Assembly: GCA_024281675.1 (NCBI GenBank)
Contig: JAMXAG010000016.1
Span: 1-63,501, forward strand
Reading direction: 5' to 3'
Source of the DNA: Nitrosomonas sp.
GTDB taxonomy: Bacteria > Pseudomonadota > Gammaproteobacteria > Burkholderiales > Nitrosomonadaceae
DNA: 63,501 nucleotides
Part shown: piece by piece, positions 1 to 10,720 of the stretch
Numbering within the stretch: position 1 is the first letter of the stretch
Layout of the letters: each line of letters begins with the position of its first letter
Made by a program: the position numbers and the translations under genes
The notes under the pieces: generated by a model
What the model was told of the DNA's origin: nothing
What the model saw: only the letters and a program-made list of their open reading frames with translations
Databases searched by the model: none

Positions 1-69
1 TGCTCCAACTCTCTTTTAACTACCTCTATTTTAGTGGGTTATTGCAAGGGCAGGCGAGGTTGTGCAGGA

Positions 70-92
70 GTCTTTTTTATGAAACTTCGGAC
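70..92 (-). repeat. Remnant of an IS3-type element end
   Basis: Read on the minus strand, positions 75-92 give GTCCGAAGTTTCATAAAA, identical over 18 bases to the left end of the intact IS3-family element at 46736-46753. After a 2-base gap the next five bases (AAGAC) also match. No transposase fragment is visible beside it. The rest of 1-259 shows no convincing gene. It is probably a scar of an older copy, although a chance match to a short AT-rich motif cannot be excluded. Confidence 0.4.
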
Positions 93-259
93 GCCACGAA
101 AATCAGTATATCTCAACAGAATTATCGTTTGATAAAGAAGAGTGGCAAAACAAGCTCTAATTCACTCATTGGAGCTTAGTGCGGCAAATTATTATGCTTT
201 TTGTTTAAAAAAGAGCGAATAAAGCCTTCTAATCGAATGAAAGTAATGAGATATCTGCG

Positions 260-2317
260 TTGTATAACAAGCTAAATACTCTAGTGTCAGGTTCTTATAT
301 TGGAGCACACTTGTCTCTTTTATTTTTGATATCGGCTAGCTTTTTCTGGGTGAATTTTGTGTCAGCCAATAATATTCGCGCAAATGCACAGCTATTGGAT
401 TTGCCTATAGAAGAGCTGATGAAAGTTCAGGTGACTACTGCTTCGCGACATTCACAAAAACTTGCCGAAATCCCTGCCGCAGTATTTGTCATTACACAAG
501 ACGATATCCGCCGCTCTGGCGCAACCAGTATTCCTGAAGCATTGCGTATGGCTCCTGGTGTCGAAGTGGCTCGCATCGGCACCGATAAATGGGCTATCAA
601 TATCCGTGGTTTTAATGGTCGATTTGCTGACAAACTACAAGTCTTGATTGACGGACGCAGTGTTTATAATCCACTTTTTTCCGGCGTGCAATGGGAGCAA
701 CTAGACACGTTTATGGAAGATATCGAACGCATTGAGGTCATTCGTGGCCCTGGTGCTGCTTTGTGGGGTGCCAATGCAGTCAATGGGGTTATCAATATCA
801 TTACAAAAAAAGCGCGCGATACTCAAGGCACATTATTCACCGCAGGCGGTGGCAGTTTTGAGCGTGGTTTTGTCGGTGCACGTCATGGCGGAAAAATTAA
901 TGAAGATACCGCATATCGCGTCTACGCCAAAGGATTTGCTCGGGACAATATGGAGGCCATGCAAGGAAAGAATGCTAATGATAATTGGCATAGTGCAAGG
1001 GGTGGCTTTAGATTAGATCATCAACGTGGCAATGATCACTTTACATTGCAAGGCGATATTTTTTATAACTCTTTCGGCGATACCCTGAGTAAATCTTCAT
1101 TCGATATCACAAACTCCCAGATTGATAGTGCACGCGGACATAACGAGGGGGGGAATATTCGCTTTCGTTGGGATCGAACAATATCAGAAAAATCTGCTAT
1201 CATGTTTCAAGCTTATTATGATCGTGTTGATTATAAATCACTCATATCGAATCAATTCAAAGCTGAAAGTTTTGATATAGATATCAATCACCGTTTTCCT
1301 CTGTTCAATCGGCATGATGTAACTTGGGGTTTTAATTATCGCTTATATCACAATAAAATTTATGATGGCGCCCTTCTAAGCTTTATACCTCGTGACCGAA
1401 TCAATCAACTATTTAGCGGTTATATTCGTGACGAAATTACACTGATTCCAGAGCGCTTAAAACTAACGTTAGGCACAAGGCTTGATCATAATGATTTTAC
1501 TGGATTAGAAGTTCAGCCAAATGGGCGTCTCATGTGGACACCAAACGAAAAGAATTCAATTTGGCTTGCTATTTCTAGAGCTGTACGAACACCTTCTCGT
1601 GCAGAAAATGATGTTTTATTTAATTATGGTACACAAGGCAAGCCACCATTTCTTACAGTATTACAACTTAACGGATCTCCGCATTTTAACTCAGAAAAAT
1701 TACTAGCCTATGAAGCAGGATATCGTTATCAACTGGCACCTCAAGCCTCCATCGATATCGCTGCTTTTTATAATGATTACAGCCAACTCCGTGATTTAAC
1801 TTTTGATCCAAGGCTGGGTAGTTTTCATGCCGGCATTCCGTCCTATTTCTTATTGCCTATTGGATTAAATAATAAGGCTTCCGGACAAACACAGGGGGTG
1901 GAAGTTTCTGTTGATTGGCAGCCTCATGAAAAATGGCGTTTACAAGGCAACTACAGCTTTTTGACGATGCAAATTCACTCCGAATCCCCTTTTCGTAGCC
2001 TTGATCCAACAACAGGTAGCGCAGATAAAATCACCCCGCAACATAATATGTCATTTCGATCTCATTATGATTTGTCAGAAAAATTGCAGTTCAATTTATG
2101 GATGCGCTATGTCAGCAATATCAGTTTTTATAATATTCCTGATTATGTAACGATGGATGCAAAGCTGATATTTAAACCCACAAAAAATGTTGAGTTATTT
2201 TTAGTTGGTCAAAATCTCTTTCAAGAGAAACATAAAGAATTTGTGAGCGATTTTATTCCATCATTACCTGCCTATATCCCCCAAGGAATTTATGCGGGAG
2301 CACAATGGCGTTTTTAA
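260..2317 (+). CDS. TonB-dependent outer-membrane receptor
   Basis: This is a predicted outer-membrane gated receptor of 685 residues. The proposed start is TTG at 260; it is chosen because it keeps a hydrophobic signal segment (about residues 15-36) before the mature protein, and the next in-frame Met is far downstream. A plug domain follows (about 60-180), with the typical run PGAALWGANAVNGVINIIT near residue 160, then a barrel ending in an aromatic C-terminus (QWRF). The substrate cannot be read from sequence. The neighbours are YfiR proteins, a sensor kinase and a GGDEF-EAL protein rather than transport genes, so a role in sensing or signal transduction is as likely as uptake. The length is normal for the family. 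Confidence 0.88.
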   Translation: MYNKLNTLVSGSYIGAHLSLLFLISASFFWVNFVSANNIRANAQLLDLPIEELMKVQVTTASRHSQKLAEIPAAVFVITQDDIRRSGATSIPEALRMAPGVEVARIGTDKWAINIRGFNGRFADKLQVLIDGRSVYNPLFSGVQWEQLDTFMEDIERIEVIRGPGAALWGANAVNGVINIITKKARDTQGTLFTAGGGSFERGFVGARHGGKINEDTAYRVYAKGFARDNMEAMQGKNANDNWHSARGGFRLDHQRGNDHFTLQGDIFYNSFGDTLSKSSFDITNSQIDSARGHNEGGNIRFRWDRTISEKSAIMFQAYYDRVDYKSLISNQFKAESFDIDINHRFPLFNRHDVTWGFNYRLYHNKIYDGALLSFIPRDRINQLFSGYIRDEITLIPERLKLTLGTRLDHNDFTGLEVQPNGRLMWTPNEKNSIWLAISRAVRTPSRAENDVLFNYGTQGKPPFLTVLQLNGSPHFNSEKLLAYEAGYRYQLAPQASIDIAAFYNDYSQLRDLTFDPRLGSFHAGIPSYFLLPIGLNNKASGQTQGVEVSVDWQPHEKWRLQGNYSFLTMQIHSESPFRSLDPTTGSADKITPQHNMSFRSHYDLSEKLQFNLWMRYVSNISFYNIPDYVTMDAKLIFKPTKNVELFLVGQNLFQEKHKEFVSDFIPSLPAYIPQGIYAGAQWRF

Positions 2318-2371
2318 TAAATAAGCTGAGTTCAATTTTTTGTCAATTTTACTTATAAAATTCAAGCTACG

Positions 2372-2923
2372 ATGACATGGTTTTGCATCTCTCTAAAGCG
2401 TATTTTTTGGGTACTTACACTGGTAGCCAATATTTCTGTCATCACATCTTCATTTGCTTCGTCACAAACTGCTAGCGAACAAACTTTGATCGTGGCATTT
2501 CTCTATAATTTTCTTAAATTCACAGAATGGCCTGATGGATCTATCAAAAATGAAATCAATCTATGCACAGATAAAAGTTCAGCTTTTGAAGAATTAAAAA
2601 CTATTTCTGCAAGGAATGTACAGAACAAGCCTATTCAAATCAAATATATTACGCTGTCCGACTCCCCAGAAGAATGCCAGTCATTGTTCTTGTCTCGCGA
2701 AACCAGTGTTGAAAGCATTCGTGAATGGATTAAACTGACGCAAAACCAACCCATCCTTATTGTCAGTAATATCAATGGCTTTCTCGATATGGATGGCATG
2801 ATTGTGTTAATTAATGATGGTAAAAATCTTAATTTCGCAATAAATCTTGAAATTACTAGAAATTCTGGAATCAAGCTCAACGCCCAATTGCTACAAATTG
2901 CCCGCGAAGTTAGAGGTCGGTAA
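2372..2923 (+). CDS. YfiR-family (DUF4154) periplasmic protein, copy 1
   Basis: The product has 183 residues: an N-terminal signal segment (about 10-30, ending near SSFASS) and a YfiR/DUF4154 body with the family runs FLYNFLKFTEWP, PILIVSNINGFLDMDGMI and the C-terminal KLNAQLLQIAREVRGR. YfiR in Pseudomonas is a periplasmic repressor of the diguanylate cyclase YfiN. Here no YfiN lies next door, but a HAMP-type kinase and a REC-GGDEF-EAL protein follow. A second copy at 4391-4945 is clearly paralogous. The stop overlaps the start of the decayed receptor (TAATG), which implies one transcript. Confidence 0.85.
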   Translation: MTWFCISLKRIFWVLTLVANISVITSSFASSQTASEQTLIVAFLYNFLKFTEWPDGSIKNEINLCTDKSSAFEELKTISARNVQNKPIQIKYITLSDSPEECQSLFLSRETSVESIREWIKLTQNQPILIVSNINGFLDMDGMIVLINDGKNLNFAINLEITRNSGIKLNAQLLQIAREVRGR

Positions 2924-4389
2924 TGGTAAGTCAATTGCAAATTATGAAAAAAACAAGAAATGCATATTTAATGCATTGTTTATATAGCTTCTTAATATTT
3001 TTTCTTTTTGCAAGTACAGTTATTGCAGGAACTGATAAGAAACAGGATATTTTTGATTTGCCGCTTACTCGGCTCGTAAATGTAGAAGTACAAAGCGCTT
3101 CCTGATTTAAACAAAAATCTTCAGAAGCGCCATCCTCTGTTGAAGTTTTGACTGCAGAAGATATTCGTAGTTTTAATTGACGAACTTTGTCAGATGCGCT
3201 TAACGCTATAAGGGGCTTATATGTGCGTAATGATCGTAACTATACCTATCTCGGTGTTAGAGGCTTTGGGCCAGTCGGTGAATATAACTCACGGATTCTG
3301 ATCATGATCAATGGAAGGCGTATGAGTGAGGCTATTTTCGATCAAAGCTTCCTTGGTGAGGATTTCATACTAGATATGAATATCATTAATCGTATTGAAT
3401 ATATATACCTGGCTCAGGTTCCTCTATTTACGGTGCTAACGCTTTACTTGGCGTGATTAATATCATTACCAAACAAGGCAAGGATATTAATGGGTTGAGA
3501 TTAACCGGCGAAATCGGCAGTCTGGATACTCATCGTGGTCGCTTGACTTATGGCAAACAATGCGATAACGGTGTTAACCTGTTGCCTAATGCTTCACAAT
3601 TTTCAAGTCAAGGAAATAGAAACTTATTTTTTCCGGAGTTTACTGATACAAATAAGGGTATTGCAAATAATCTTGATCGAGAACGTAGTGGTCGTTTGTT
3701 TGGCCAACTGGGTTATCCCGGGGCCTTACACTAAAAGCGCAGGCTACGTAGCCGTTCTAAACGAGTTCCTACGGCTTCATTTGGCGCCATTTTTAATGAT
3801 AAACCTTTTAACCATGGTCGACCGACAAGCGTTTGTCGATTTGGACTATAACATCTCCATTAATACAGACTTAGCGTTACAGTTACGCGGTTTCCATCAT
3901 TGGTATGACTATCATAGCACTGAAGTTTATCTCAACACTGATAATGAAGCAGCAAGAAGTTTAGGTTTTGAATTACAGGGCGAGAGAAGATGGGACAATG
4001 GTCGCTTGTTTAAAGTATCTTGGACGTATAATAATACGGATATGCGCGACGATTTTTTCAATAATCATTGGTACAGGGCTGTTAATTCACCACAAAGCCT
4101 AATTAAAGCACATTATGTAGAACCGCTATTCAATAATCGATTGCGCTTCGGTTTTGAGGAAATATTTGTAGATAGCCGACGAACTATGAGCAATAATTCT
4201 GCTTCAGCTTATCACTTATTTAATATCAATTTGGCTTTGACTAAACCTATTTATGGCTTCGAAGCTTCCTTGGGTCTTTATAATGTACTAGACCAACATC
4301 CTCGGATGGTAGGTGGTCCTGAGCATACTCAGGATATGCTTCGAATGGATGGTCGCATTATAAGCTTCCGTCTGGAAAAATCCTTCTAA
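2923..4389 (+). pseudogene. Decayed TonB-dependent receptor
   Basis: Fragments in several frames together read as a second TonB receptor: a signal peptide (about 2944-3030), a TonB-box-like stretch, plug motifs (LGVRGFGPVGEYNSRI; then GSSIYGANALLGVINIIT in another frame) and a C-terminal barrel ending RLEKSF. There are in-frame TGA stops at 3103 and 3178, a frameshift near 3405 and further shifts near 3720-3840. The barrel is much shorter than in the intact receptor at 260-2317, so an internal deletion near 3930 is likely. The two TGAs sit where the paralogue has Arg and Gly, consistent with point mutation and not recoding. The gene is very probably non-functional. Confidence 0.85.
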
Positions 4390-4390
4390 T

Positions 4391-4945
4391 ATGCTGCGAC
4401 AATTCCGGATTACCATTCAAGCAATTATTTTTGTGCTAATCCTGGTGACTACTAATATTTTTCATGTTCCCATATCTATGGCATCAACCACTGCTAGCGA
4501 ACAATCTCTTATAGCAGCTTTTCTTTTTAATTTTCTTAAATTTACTGAATGGCCAGATGGAATAGTTACAGGAGAATTAAAACTTTGTATTACCGAAGGT
4601 CAAATTTTCAAGGAGCTTGATACCATCTCGGGACGATTGATTCAAAGCAAGCGGGTAATAATTCAGCGCGTTAATTTCCGTGGATTCCAAAGTGATTGTC
4701 AATTATTGTATTTGTCACGAGAGGAAAATATAGATCAAATCTACCAATGGCTCAAGATTACAGATCATAAACCGATATTGATAGTCAGTAATGTTAATGA
4801 ATTTCTTGATATGGGCGGCATGATTATCCTAATCAATAATGGCAAGACATTAAGTTTTGAAATTGATCTTGAGCGCATTAAACATGCAGGGCTTAAACTT
4901 AACGCCCAACTCTTGCAGATAGCTCGAGATGTAAGAGGGCGTTGA
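4391..4945 (+). CDS. YfiR-family (DUF4154) periplasmic protein, copy 2
   Basis: The product has 184 residues and is collinear with copy 1 throughout (FLFNFLKFTEWPDG, PILIVSNVNEFLDMGGMI, LKLNAQLLQIARDVRGR), with a hydrophobic signal segment at about residues 8-32. It starts one base after the decayed receptor's stop and lies 43 bases before the hybrid kinase. Receptor plus YfiR therefore appears as a tandem duplicated unit (260-2923 and 2923-4945) in which only the second receptor has been lost. A likely role is a periplasmic regulator that relays a signal to the downstream kinase or to a cyclase elsewhere; this is inference. Confidence 0.85.
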   Translation: MLRQFRITIQAIIFVLILVTTNIFHVPISMASTTASEQSLIAAFLFNFLKFTEWPDGIVTGELKLCITEGQIFKELDTISGRLIQSKRVIIQRVNFRGFQSDCQLLYLSREENIDQIYQWLKITDHKPILIVSNVNEFLDMGGMIILINNGKTLSFEIDLERIKHAGLKLNAQLLQIARDVRGR

Positions 4946-4988
4946 AATCATTGAATAATCTCATTTTGGAATCCAATTTAACCTAATA

Positions 4989-7811
4989 ATGATAGCAAGA
5001 TTATCACAGAAGAATCGTTCCATCGCTGATAAGTTACTATTAATTATCTTTGTCAGTCTAGCTTCCTCTATGTTATTAGTCTTTGTTTTGGTAGCAGTTA
5101 ATGAAATTAAAAGCTCACTCAATATTGCGGAAGAGCAACTTAATGGACTCGCACGAGTAACAGCCAATAACTCACAGGCATCCCTAGCGTTCCTGGATAA
5201 TAAGAATGCTCAGGAAACTCTAAATTCATTGCGGCAAATTCCTTCTATCATTGAAGCGTCATTGACCACACAAGATGGTCAAGAAATAGCCAGTCTAATT
5301 AATGAAAAACAAATATGGATTCCTGTTTGGTTGCCGTTTCAAGACATGCATATCATTCAACCTGTTATAGTAGGAGAAGAATATGTTGGCAGTTTGAAAA
5401 TTAAGTATGCACTAGGAACAATGTGGAAACAATTAGGATGGAATCTTATGGTTTCCGCTCTCTCAATGCTGACTGCTTTCATTGCGGCTGCATTCTTAGC
5501 AAAGCGCATGACATCTAGGGTAGTACAACCCATTTACGATCTATCAACAACAGCAGAAAAAGTTTCTCGTTCAGGTCATTATTCTTTCCGTGTCACTCGA
5601 CATATTGAAAACGATGAAGTTGGTACTTTAGTAGATGCCTTTAATAGTATGCTTGAACAAATACAAATTAGAGATAAAGAATTGGTACAGTATCACTCCG
5701 ATTTAGAAAATAAAATTGAAGAACGAACCATAGAATTAAGACAAGCAAAAGAAAATGCTGAGGCAGCTAATTTAGCAAAATCCCAATTCCTGGCTGCAAT
5801 GAGCCATGAAATTCGCACACCAATGAATGGTGTACTTGGAATGGCTGAATTATTGCTGGATACTCCACTAAACGCACAGCAACTTCATTTCATAAATATA
5901 TTACATAATTCAGGTGAGTCATTACTGTCCATTATTAATGATATTCTCGATTTTTCTAAAATAGAGGCTGGTCGTTTCGAATTAGAGGATATAGATTTTG
6001 ATTTATATAAATCAGTCGAAGAAGTTATCGAGCTTTTTTCTGAGCGAGCACATAGCAAGAATCTGGAATTAAACTATCGCATTGACCCGGGTGTCATTGA
6101 ATGGGTTAAGGGAGATCCTACCCGAATAAGGCAAGTACTCGGCAATTTAATTGGGAATGCCATTAAATTCACTGAACGTGGTGAAGTAGTCGTTGATGTA
6201 AGCTTAGACTCGGCTTTCAGTAACACTAAACAAAATGGTAATGAAAATGTCAATCAAATTGGAGTTTGTTTTACTGTCATTGATACTGGAATTGGTATTA
6301 ATCACGACATAATACCACGTTTGTTTCAAGCATTTTCTCAAGCAGATGGATCTACTACTCGTAAGTATGGCGGTACGGGTCTAGGTCTTGCAATATCGAA
6401 ACAACTTGTAGAATTGATGGGTGGAACTGAAATTAAAGTAAACAGTCACCTTGGCAAAGGATCCACGTTTTCTTTCACTTTGCCTTTACTGATAGGAAAT
6501 TGCATTGAATCACAAAGATCAGCGAAACGGGATTCTGAGTTAACTGGGGTTAGGCTTTTAATTGTGGAGGATAATGCCACCAGTCGTGGTATTTTAAGTG
6601 CTTATACAAAATCTTGGGGGATGCTTGTAGACTCGGTATCCAGTGCACAAAAAGCCCTAGATAGCTTGCATGAATCTACTATAAGTCACCAAGCCTATGA
6701 TCTTGTTTTAATAGATATGAAAATGGCCAATATGAATGGCTTAGAGTTGGGGCAGAAGATTAAAGCAAATCAAGATTGGAATAAAATCCCTCTTATTATG
6801 TTGACTTCAACACATTATAAGGGTGAAGCTGACGAAGCAAGGAAAACTGGATTTGCAGTTTATAAAACAAAACCGATTAGAAAGAATGACTTGTATCAAT
6901 GTCTAGTACAGGCAAATTCATTGCCAACTGATGATGAATTATTGCGGTCCACGGATTCTACCTCTCAAGATATTGTGAAACAACCTGATATGCAGTCAGC
7001 ACTTACAACTCAAGGGCATTTGTTGTTAGCAGAGGATAATCCTGTTAATCAAGCAGTTGCTTTGGGAATGTTACGTAAATTTGGTTACACCGTTGATGTG
7101 GTAAAAAATGGACTAGAAGCAATAGATGCCGTGCAACATAAAACTTATGATTTGGTATTAATGGATTGTATGATGCCTGAAATGGATGGATACCGTGCAA
7201 CTACCGAGATTAGACGTCAACAAAGCGCTGGGAGATTGCACCACTTCCCAATCATTGCACTGACTGCCAACGCGATAGAAGGAGATCGAGAAAAATGTCT
7301 GACAACTGGTATGGATGACTATTTAGCGAAACCCATAAAAGCTAAAGACTTGGTCAATATCATTGAATTGTGGCTAGGTAATTCAAAATCAATTCGATCG
7401 AGAAATAATCTTTCAGAGTTAGAGCAATCTAATAATCAAGATTCTATTGATCCCGACGCTCTAGCATCCATTCGTTCTTTGGAAGTTGATTATGGTGACG
7501 AGTTACTCAAACAAGTTATTAGTACCTATCTTGATAATTCCAGCAAATTAATGCAAGCCCTTGAACAAGCATGGAGCATTGGTGATCTTAAAGCCATACG
7601 AATGACATCTCACACACTTAAATCAAGCAGCAGTCAGGTGGGTGCTCATAGCTTGGCTGAGCTGTTTAGAAATGTTGAAAATGAGGCTCGTAATGACATT
7701 TATGATGTGTCTGGTCAAGCATTAGTTGCAATTAAACAGCAATTCTTACAGGCCTGCAAAACATTGAAATCTTATCTGGATTCATTACCAATCAATTCTG
7801 GAATACATTGA
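4989..7811 (+). CDS. Hybrid sensor histidine kinase (HAMP-HisKA-HATPase-REC-REC-Hpt)
   Basis: This is a membrane kinase of 940 residues. Two membrane segments (about 17-38 and 155-175) flank a periplasmic sensor region; a HAMP domain and a coiled coil (about 176-260) follow. The HisKA motif [11 protein letters not shown] puts the phosphoacceptor at His273. HATPase motifs include [16 protein letters not shown] and GGTGLGLAI. Two receiver domains follow (about 520-640 and 675-795; the second has a clear [13 protein letters not shown]), then an Hpt domain with [15 protein letters not shown] (about 875-890). The layout matches BarA-type phosphorelays. The gene follows YfiR copy 2 and stops one base before the GGDEF-EAL gene, so the two are surely co-expressed and probably partners. 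Confidence 0.93.
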   Translation: MIARLSQKNRSIADKLLLIIFVSLASSMLLVFVLVAVNEIKSSLNIAEEQLNGLARVTANNSQASLAFLDNKNAQETLNSLRQIPSIIEASLTTQDGQEIASLINEKQIWIPVWLPFQDMHIIQPVIVGEEYVGSLKIKYALGTMWKQLGWNLMVSALSMLTAFIAAAFLAKRMTSRVVQPIYDLSTTAEKVSRSGHYSFRVTRHIENDEVGTLVDAFNSMLEQIQIRDKELVQYHSDLENKIEERTIELRQAKENAEAANLAKSQFLAAMSHEIRTPMNGVLGMAELLLDTPLNAQQLHFINILHNSGESLLSIINDILDFSKIEAGRFELEDIDFDLYKSVEEVIELFSERAHSKNLELNYRIDPGVIEWVKGDPTRIRQVLGNLIGNAIKFTERGEVVVDVSLDSAFSNTKQNGNENVNQIGVCFTVIDTGIGINHDIIPRLFQAFSQADGSTTRKYGGTGLGLAISKQLVELMGGTEIKVNSHLGKGSTFSFTLPLLIGNCIESQRSAKRDSELTGVRLLIVEDNATSRGILSAYTKSWGMLVDSVSSAQKALDSLHESTISHQAYDLVLIDMKMANMNGLELGQKIKANQDWNKIPLIMLTSTHYKGEADEARKTGFAVYKTKPIRKNDLYQCLVQANSLPTDDELLRSTDSTSQDIVKQPDMQSALTTQGHLLLAEDNPVNQAVALGMLRKFGYTVDVVKNGLEAIDAVQHKTYDLVLMDCMMPEMDGYRATTEIRRQQSAGRLHHFPIIALTANAIEGDREKCLTTGMDDYLAKPIKAKDLVNIIELWLGNSKSIRSRNNLSELEQSNNQDSIDPDALASIRSLEVDYGDELLKQVISTYLDNSSKLMQALEQAWSIGDLKAIRMTSHTLKSSSSQVGAHSLAELFRNVENEARNDIYDVSGQALVAIKQQFLQACKTLKSYLDSLPINSGIH

Positions 7812-7812
7812 T

Positions 7813-9561
7813 ATGTCACACCAATCAACCGTCATTATTATTGATGATGATCCTTTGATACGATTGGTCGTCGCAAAAACGCTGCAAGCTGTTGGTATGA
7901 ATACACTTGAAGCTTCAAGCGGCGAAGAAGGATTACAGCTTTTTAAAAATAACAAGGCCGATGCAATACTCCTCGATGTAATCATGCCAACAGGGATAGA
8001 TGGATATACCACTTGTTATGAATTGAGAAATACGCCCCAAGGAAAACACTTGCCAATCCTGATGATGACAGGATTAGAAGATATTGAATCAATTAATAGA
8101 GCCTACGAAGTTGGAGCCACCGATTTTATTACTAAACCAATCAATATTCCCCTGTTAAGTTATCGTGTTCGATACATGCTTAAGGGTAGTAATACTACTC
8201 AGCAATTGTTGCAAAGCGAACAACGCTTGCATCAAATGGCATACTTTGATGACTTAACTGAGTTGCCTAATCGACATTTCTTTAAAGAAAGTTTGCAACA
8301 AATGATTGGCCTAGCACAACGCAAGAAATTAAAGTTAGGGGTATTATTTCTTGATCTTGATGGCTTTAAGCGTATTAATGATACGTTAGGTCATCATCTA
8401 GGTGATTTAGTCCTACAAGCAACAAGCGAACGTTTACAAAAAAGTATTCGAATTAGCGATACATTTGCGCAACCAGTTACTAGTCAAGGCGATATTTCAC
8501 TCGCTCGATTAGGAGGCGATGAATTTACTGCATTGTTACCGTTAATTGAGCGTAATGAAGATGCAGCTATTGTGGCTGAACGCATTCGAATAAAACTGGC
8601 GCAACCAATGATTTTTGGCGAACACGAACTTACGACTACCACCAGTATCGGCATTGCAATCTATCCAGACGATGGTGAGACTACGGAAGATCTACTTAAA
8701 AACGCTGATCTTGCAATGTATTATGCCAAGCGCTCAGGTGGAAACATGTATTGTTATTTTTCCAGCTACATGATGGAAAGGGCAGTACGAAAATTAACCA
8801 TGGAAAGTCATTTGCGTAAGGCAGTTGAACGTGAAGAGTTTTGTCTGCACTATCAACCGCAATTTGATATTGAAAGAGGTAATTTTAACGGTGTAGAGGT
8901 TCTGTTGCGCTGGGAAAATAAAGAATTAGGGAAAATTTCACCCGCTGAATTTATTCCTCTTGCTGAAGAAACTGGACTTATCATTCATATTGGTGAATGG
9001 GTTTTAAGAAAAGCTTGTTATCAAACTAAGGCGTGGTGTGATCAGGGAATTCCTCTTGCCCGTGTCGCAGTTAATGTTTCAGCTGGACAACTTCTTCATA
9101 ATGGCTTTGCTTCTATGGTAAATAGTATATTAGCTGAGACCATGCTGGATCCAGGCATTCTGGAGCTAGAATTGACTGAAAGCGCATTAATCAACGATGT
9201 GGATCTTGTAATCGAAGTATTGAAACAACTCAAGCAAGTTGGCGTACAGCTGGCTATTGATGACTTTGGAACCGGTTATTCAAGCTTAAGTCGATTAATG
9301 AATTTTCCTATTGATCGGTTAAAAATTGATCAGGCTTTTGTTCGTAACCTAGAACAAAATTCAGATAATGGAGCAATTGCTACGGCAATTATCGCAATGG
9401 CTACTAGTATGAATATGAGAGTAACAGCTGAAGGAGTAGAAACTAATACACAATTGAATTTTATGAAAAATAAATCTTGTAATGACGTTCAAGGTTATTT
9501 TTTAAGTAAACCATTACCTACAGATCAGGCGGAGGAGTTTTTCAAACAAAAATGTAAATAG
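7813..9561 (+). CDS. Response regulator with GGDEF and EAL domains
   Basis: The product has 582 residues. A receiver domain (about 5-125, with LLDVIMP at the phosphorylation site) is followed by GGDEF (about 150-315; intact RLGGDEFTAL) and EAL (about 330-575). In the EAL domain the signature reads EVLLRW, a mild variant of EALLRW, while ELTES, DDFGTGYSSL, LKID, AEGVE and QGYFLSKPL are all present, so both cyclase and phosphodiesterase activity look possible. It would make or break c-di-GMP according to phosphorylation by the adjacent hybrid kinase. It is the last gene of the block; the next gene is convergent, 81 bases away. Confidence 0.93.
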   Translation: MSHQSTVIIIDDDPLIRLVVAKTLQAVGMNTLEASSGEEGLQLFKNNKADAILLDVIMPTGIDGYTTCYELRNTPQGKHLPILMMTGLEDIESINRAYEVGATDFITKPINIPLLSYRVRYMLKGSNTTQQLLQSEQRLHQMAYFDDLTELPNRHFFKESLQQMIGLAQRKKLKLGVLFLDLDGFKRINDTLGHHLGDLVLQATSERLQKSIRISDTFAQPVTSQGDISLARLGGDEFTALLPLIERNEDAAIVAERIRIKLAQPMIFGEHELTTTTSIGIAIYPDDGETTEDLLKNADLAMYYAKRSGGNMYCYFSSYMMERAVRKLTMESHLRKAVEREEFCLHYQPQFDIERGNFNGVEVLLRWENKELGKISPAEFIPLAEETGLIIHIGEWVLRKACYQTKAWCDQGIPLARVAVNVSAGQLLHNGFASMVNSILAETMLDPGILELELTESALINDVDLVIEVLKQLKQVGVQLAIDDFGTGYSSLSRLMNFPIDRLKIDQAFVRNLEQNSDNGAIATAIIAMATSMNMRVTAEGVETNTQLNFMKNKSCNDVQGYFLSKPLPTDQAEEFFKQKCK

Positions 9562-9642
9562 TTGTTCCTGAAAAATCAATTTTGTTACTACCTTAGCTGT
9601 AGATTTAACTGTCTGAGTGTCAGAGTCAAATTTTTTGCCAAA

Positions 9643-10704
9643 TTATCGAGAATTAGGTTCATCTAACCACGGACCTGAGTACCATTTTGATGGTGATGAT
9701 AGTAGTATGATTGACAAAATGTTACGGTGCGCACCTGATGTAATTGCAAATTCACCTTGTGGACTGGGAATCATGCGTTGTGCTGCATCATACTGATTAG
9801 CAATATTTTTCTGGATTTTTCCTAATACTGGATGGTTGTGCTGTCGTGTGACCAAGTAGGCAATACCAACTTCGGCGATGACATCGGCTTTGGTGCGGGA
9901 AAGAATAGTATCGATATGGGCATCAAAATAATCAAAAATCCATGGGAATTCCATGCGGTCTAGTGGGTATTGATAGTATTGACTTTGCGCCAATACAAGA
10001 TGTGTCAGTCCATAAATTTTGTTTTCATACTGTTGCTTGTTCAGTAATGTATCTTGATTATCGGGATAGGTTTGTTGCAGCGTATCGATAAACTGCTTGG
10101 AGTAATCTTTGCCACCCAATTGCTTGAGCCAAATAACTAGGTTGGCCAGTTGTGCGGCCCATGCTTTGATCATTTCGGGGCTATTTAGATAAGTCGTGTA
10201 GTCATGTGCTAAGACATGCCGTTTCAATTCTTCGAATACTGGAGCGCAGACACGGTATTCTTGCGTGCGTCTGAGTATGTTGAGACTGCTTAAATAATAT
10301 AAGAATTGTGGTGTTGCTGTCAGCGTTTGGCGGCGCAAAGTGGAGCGGGTTTTGGAAGACCAATATTTGATTTTTTCCTCAGCATACTGAGCTTCAGCAT
10401 GATTTCGAGCTACTGTCAGTAATTCCTGAGATTCTTGATACATGGATTGCAGATCGCGAAGATTATATTTCAAATATGACGTATCGCCACTGATACGGAA
10501 AATTCTTGTGGCATAGTGGCTAGCCTGGTATTTCGGCATCGCATCGAGATGCTGGTCGTACTTGGTCTTGATTGCGTGAGCAATGGCTAGATAATCGTAC
10601 TTTTTTGTATGACTCAGCGGTGGGTGATTGTTTGTTTTGCAGCTGGATAGCAAGGCCATAAAAATCCCCATCATCGAAAGCCACATCAGCCATTTGGATT
10701 GCAT
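9643..10704 (-). CDS. DUF3541-type lipoprotein
   Basis: The product has 353 residues from the ATG at 10704; a start ten codons upstream would overlap metH. The N-terminus MQSKWLMWLSMMGIFMALLSSC is a lipoprotein signal with lipobox LSSC. The rest is a helical, repeat-rich protein that I match by memory to DUF3541, a family without known function. The preferred start gives a normal-length lipoprotein signal. It lies immediately downstream of metH in the same direction and may be co-transcribed with it, though nothing links it to methionine synthesis. Confidence 0.65.
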   Translation of the reverse strand: MQSKWLMWLSMMGIFMALLSSCKTNNHPPLSHTKKYDYLAIAHAIKTKYDQHLDAMPKYQASHYATRIFRISGDTSYLKYNLRDLQSMYQESQELLTVARNHAEAQYAEEKIKYWSSKTRSTLRRQTLTATPQFLYYLSSLNILRRTQEYRVCAPVFEELKRHVLAHDYTTYLNSPEMIKAWAAQLANLVIWLKQLGGKDYSKQFIDTLQQTYPDNQDTLLNKQQYENKIYGLTHLVLAQSQYYQYPLDRMEFPWIFDYFDAHIDTILSRTKADVIAEVGIAYLVTRQHNHPVLGKIQKNIANQYDAAQRMIPSPQGEFAITSGAHRNILSIILLSSPSKWYSGPWLDEPNSR

Positions 10705-10720
10705 AATGATTGCTTTGCCA

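Noticed and set aside
3103-3180. In-frame TGA codons in the second receptor as possible selenocysteine or readthrough.
   Set aside because: They replace Arg and Gly of the paralogue and are followed by frameshifts and a likely deletion; simple decay explains them.
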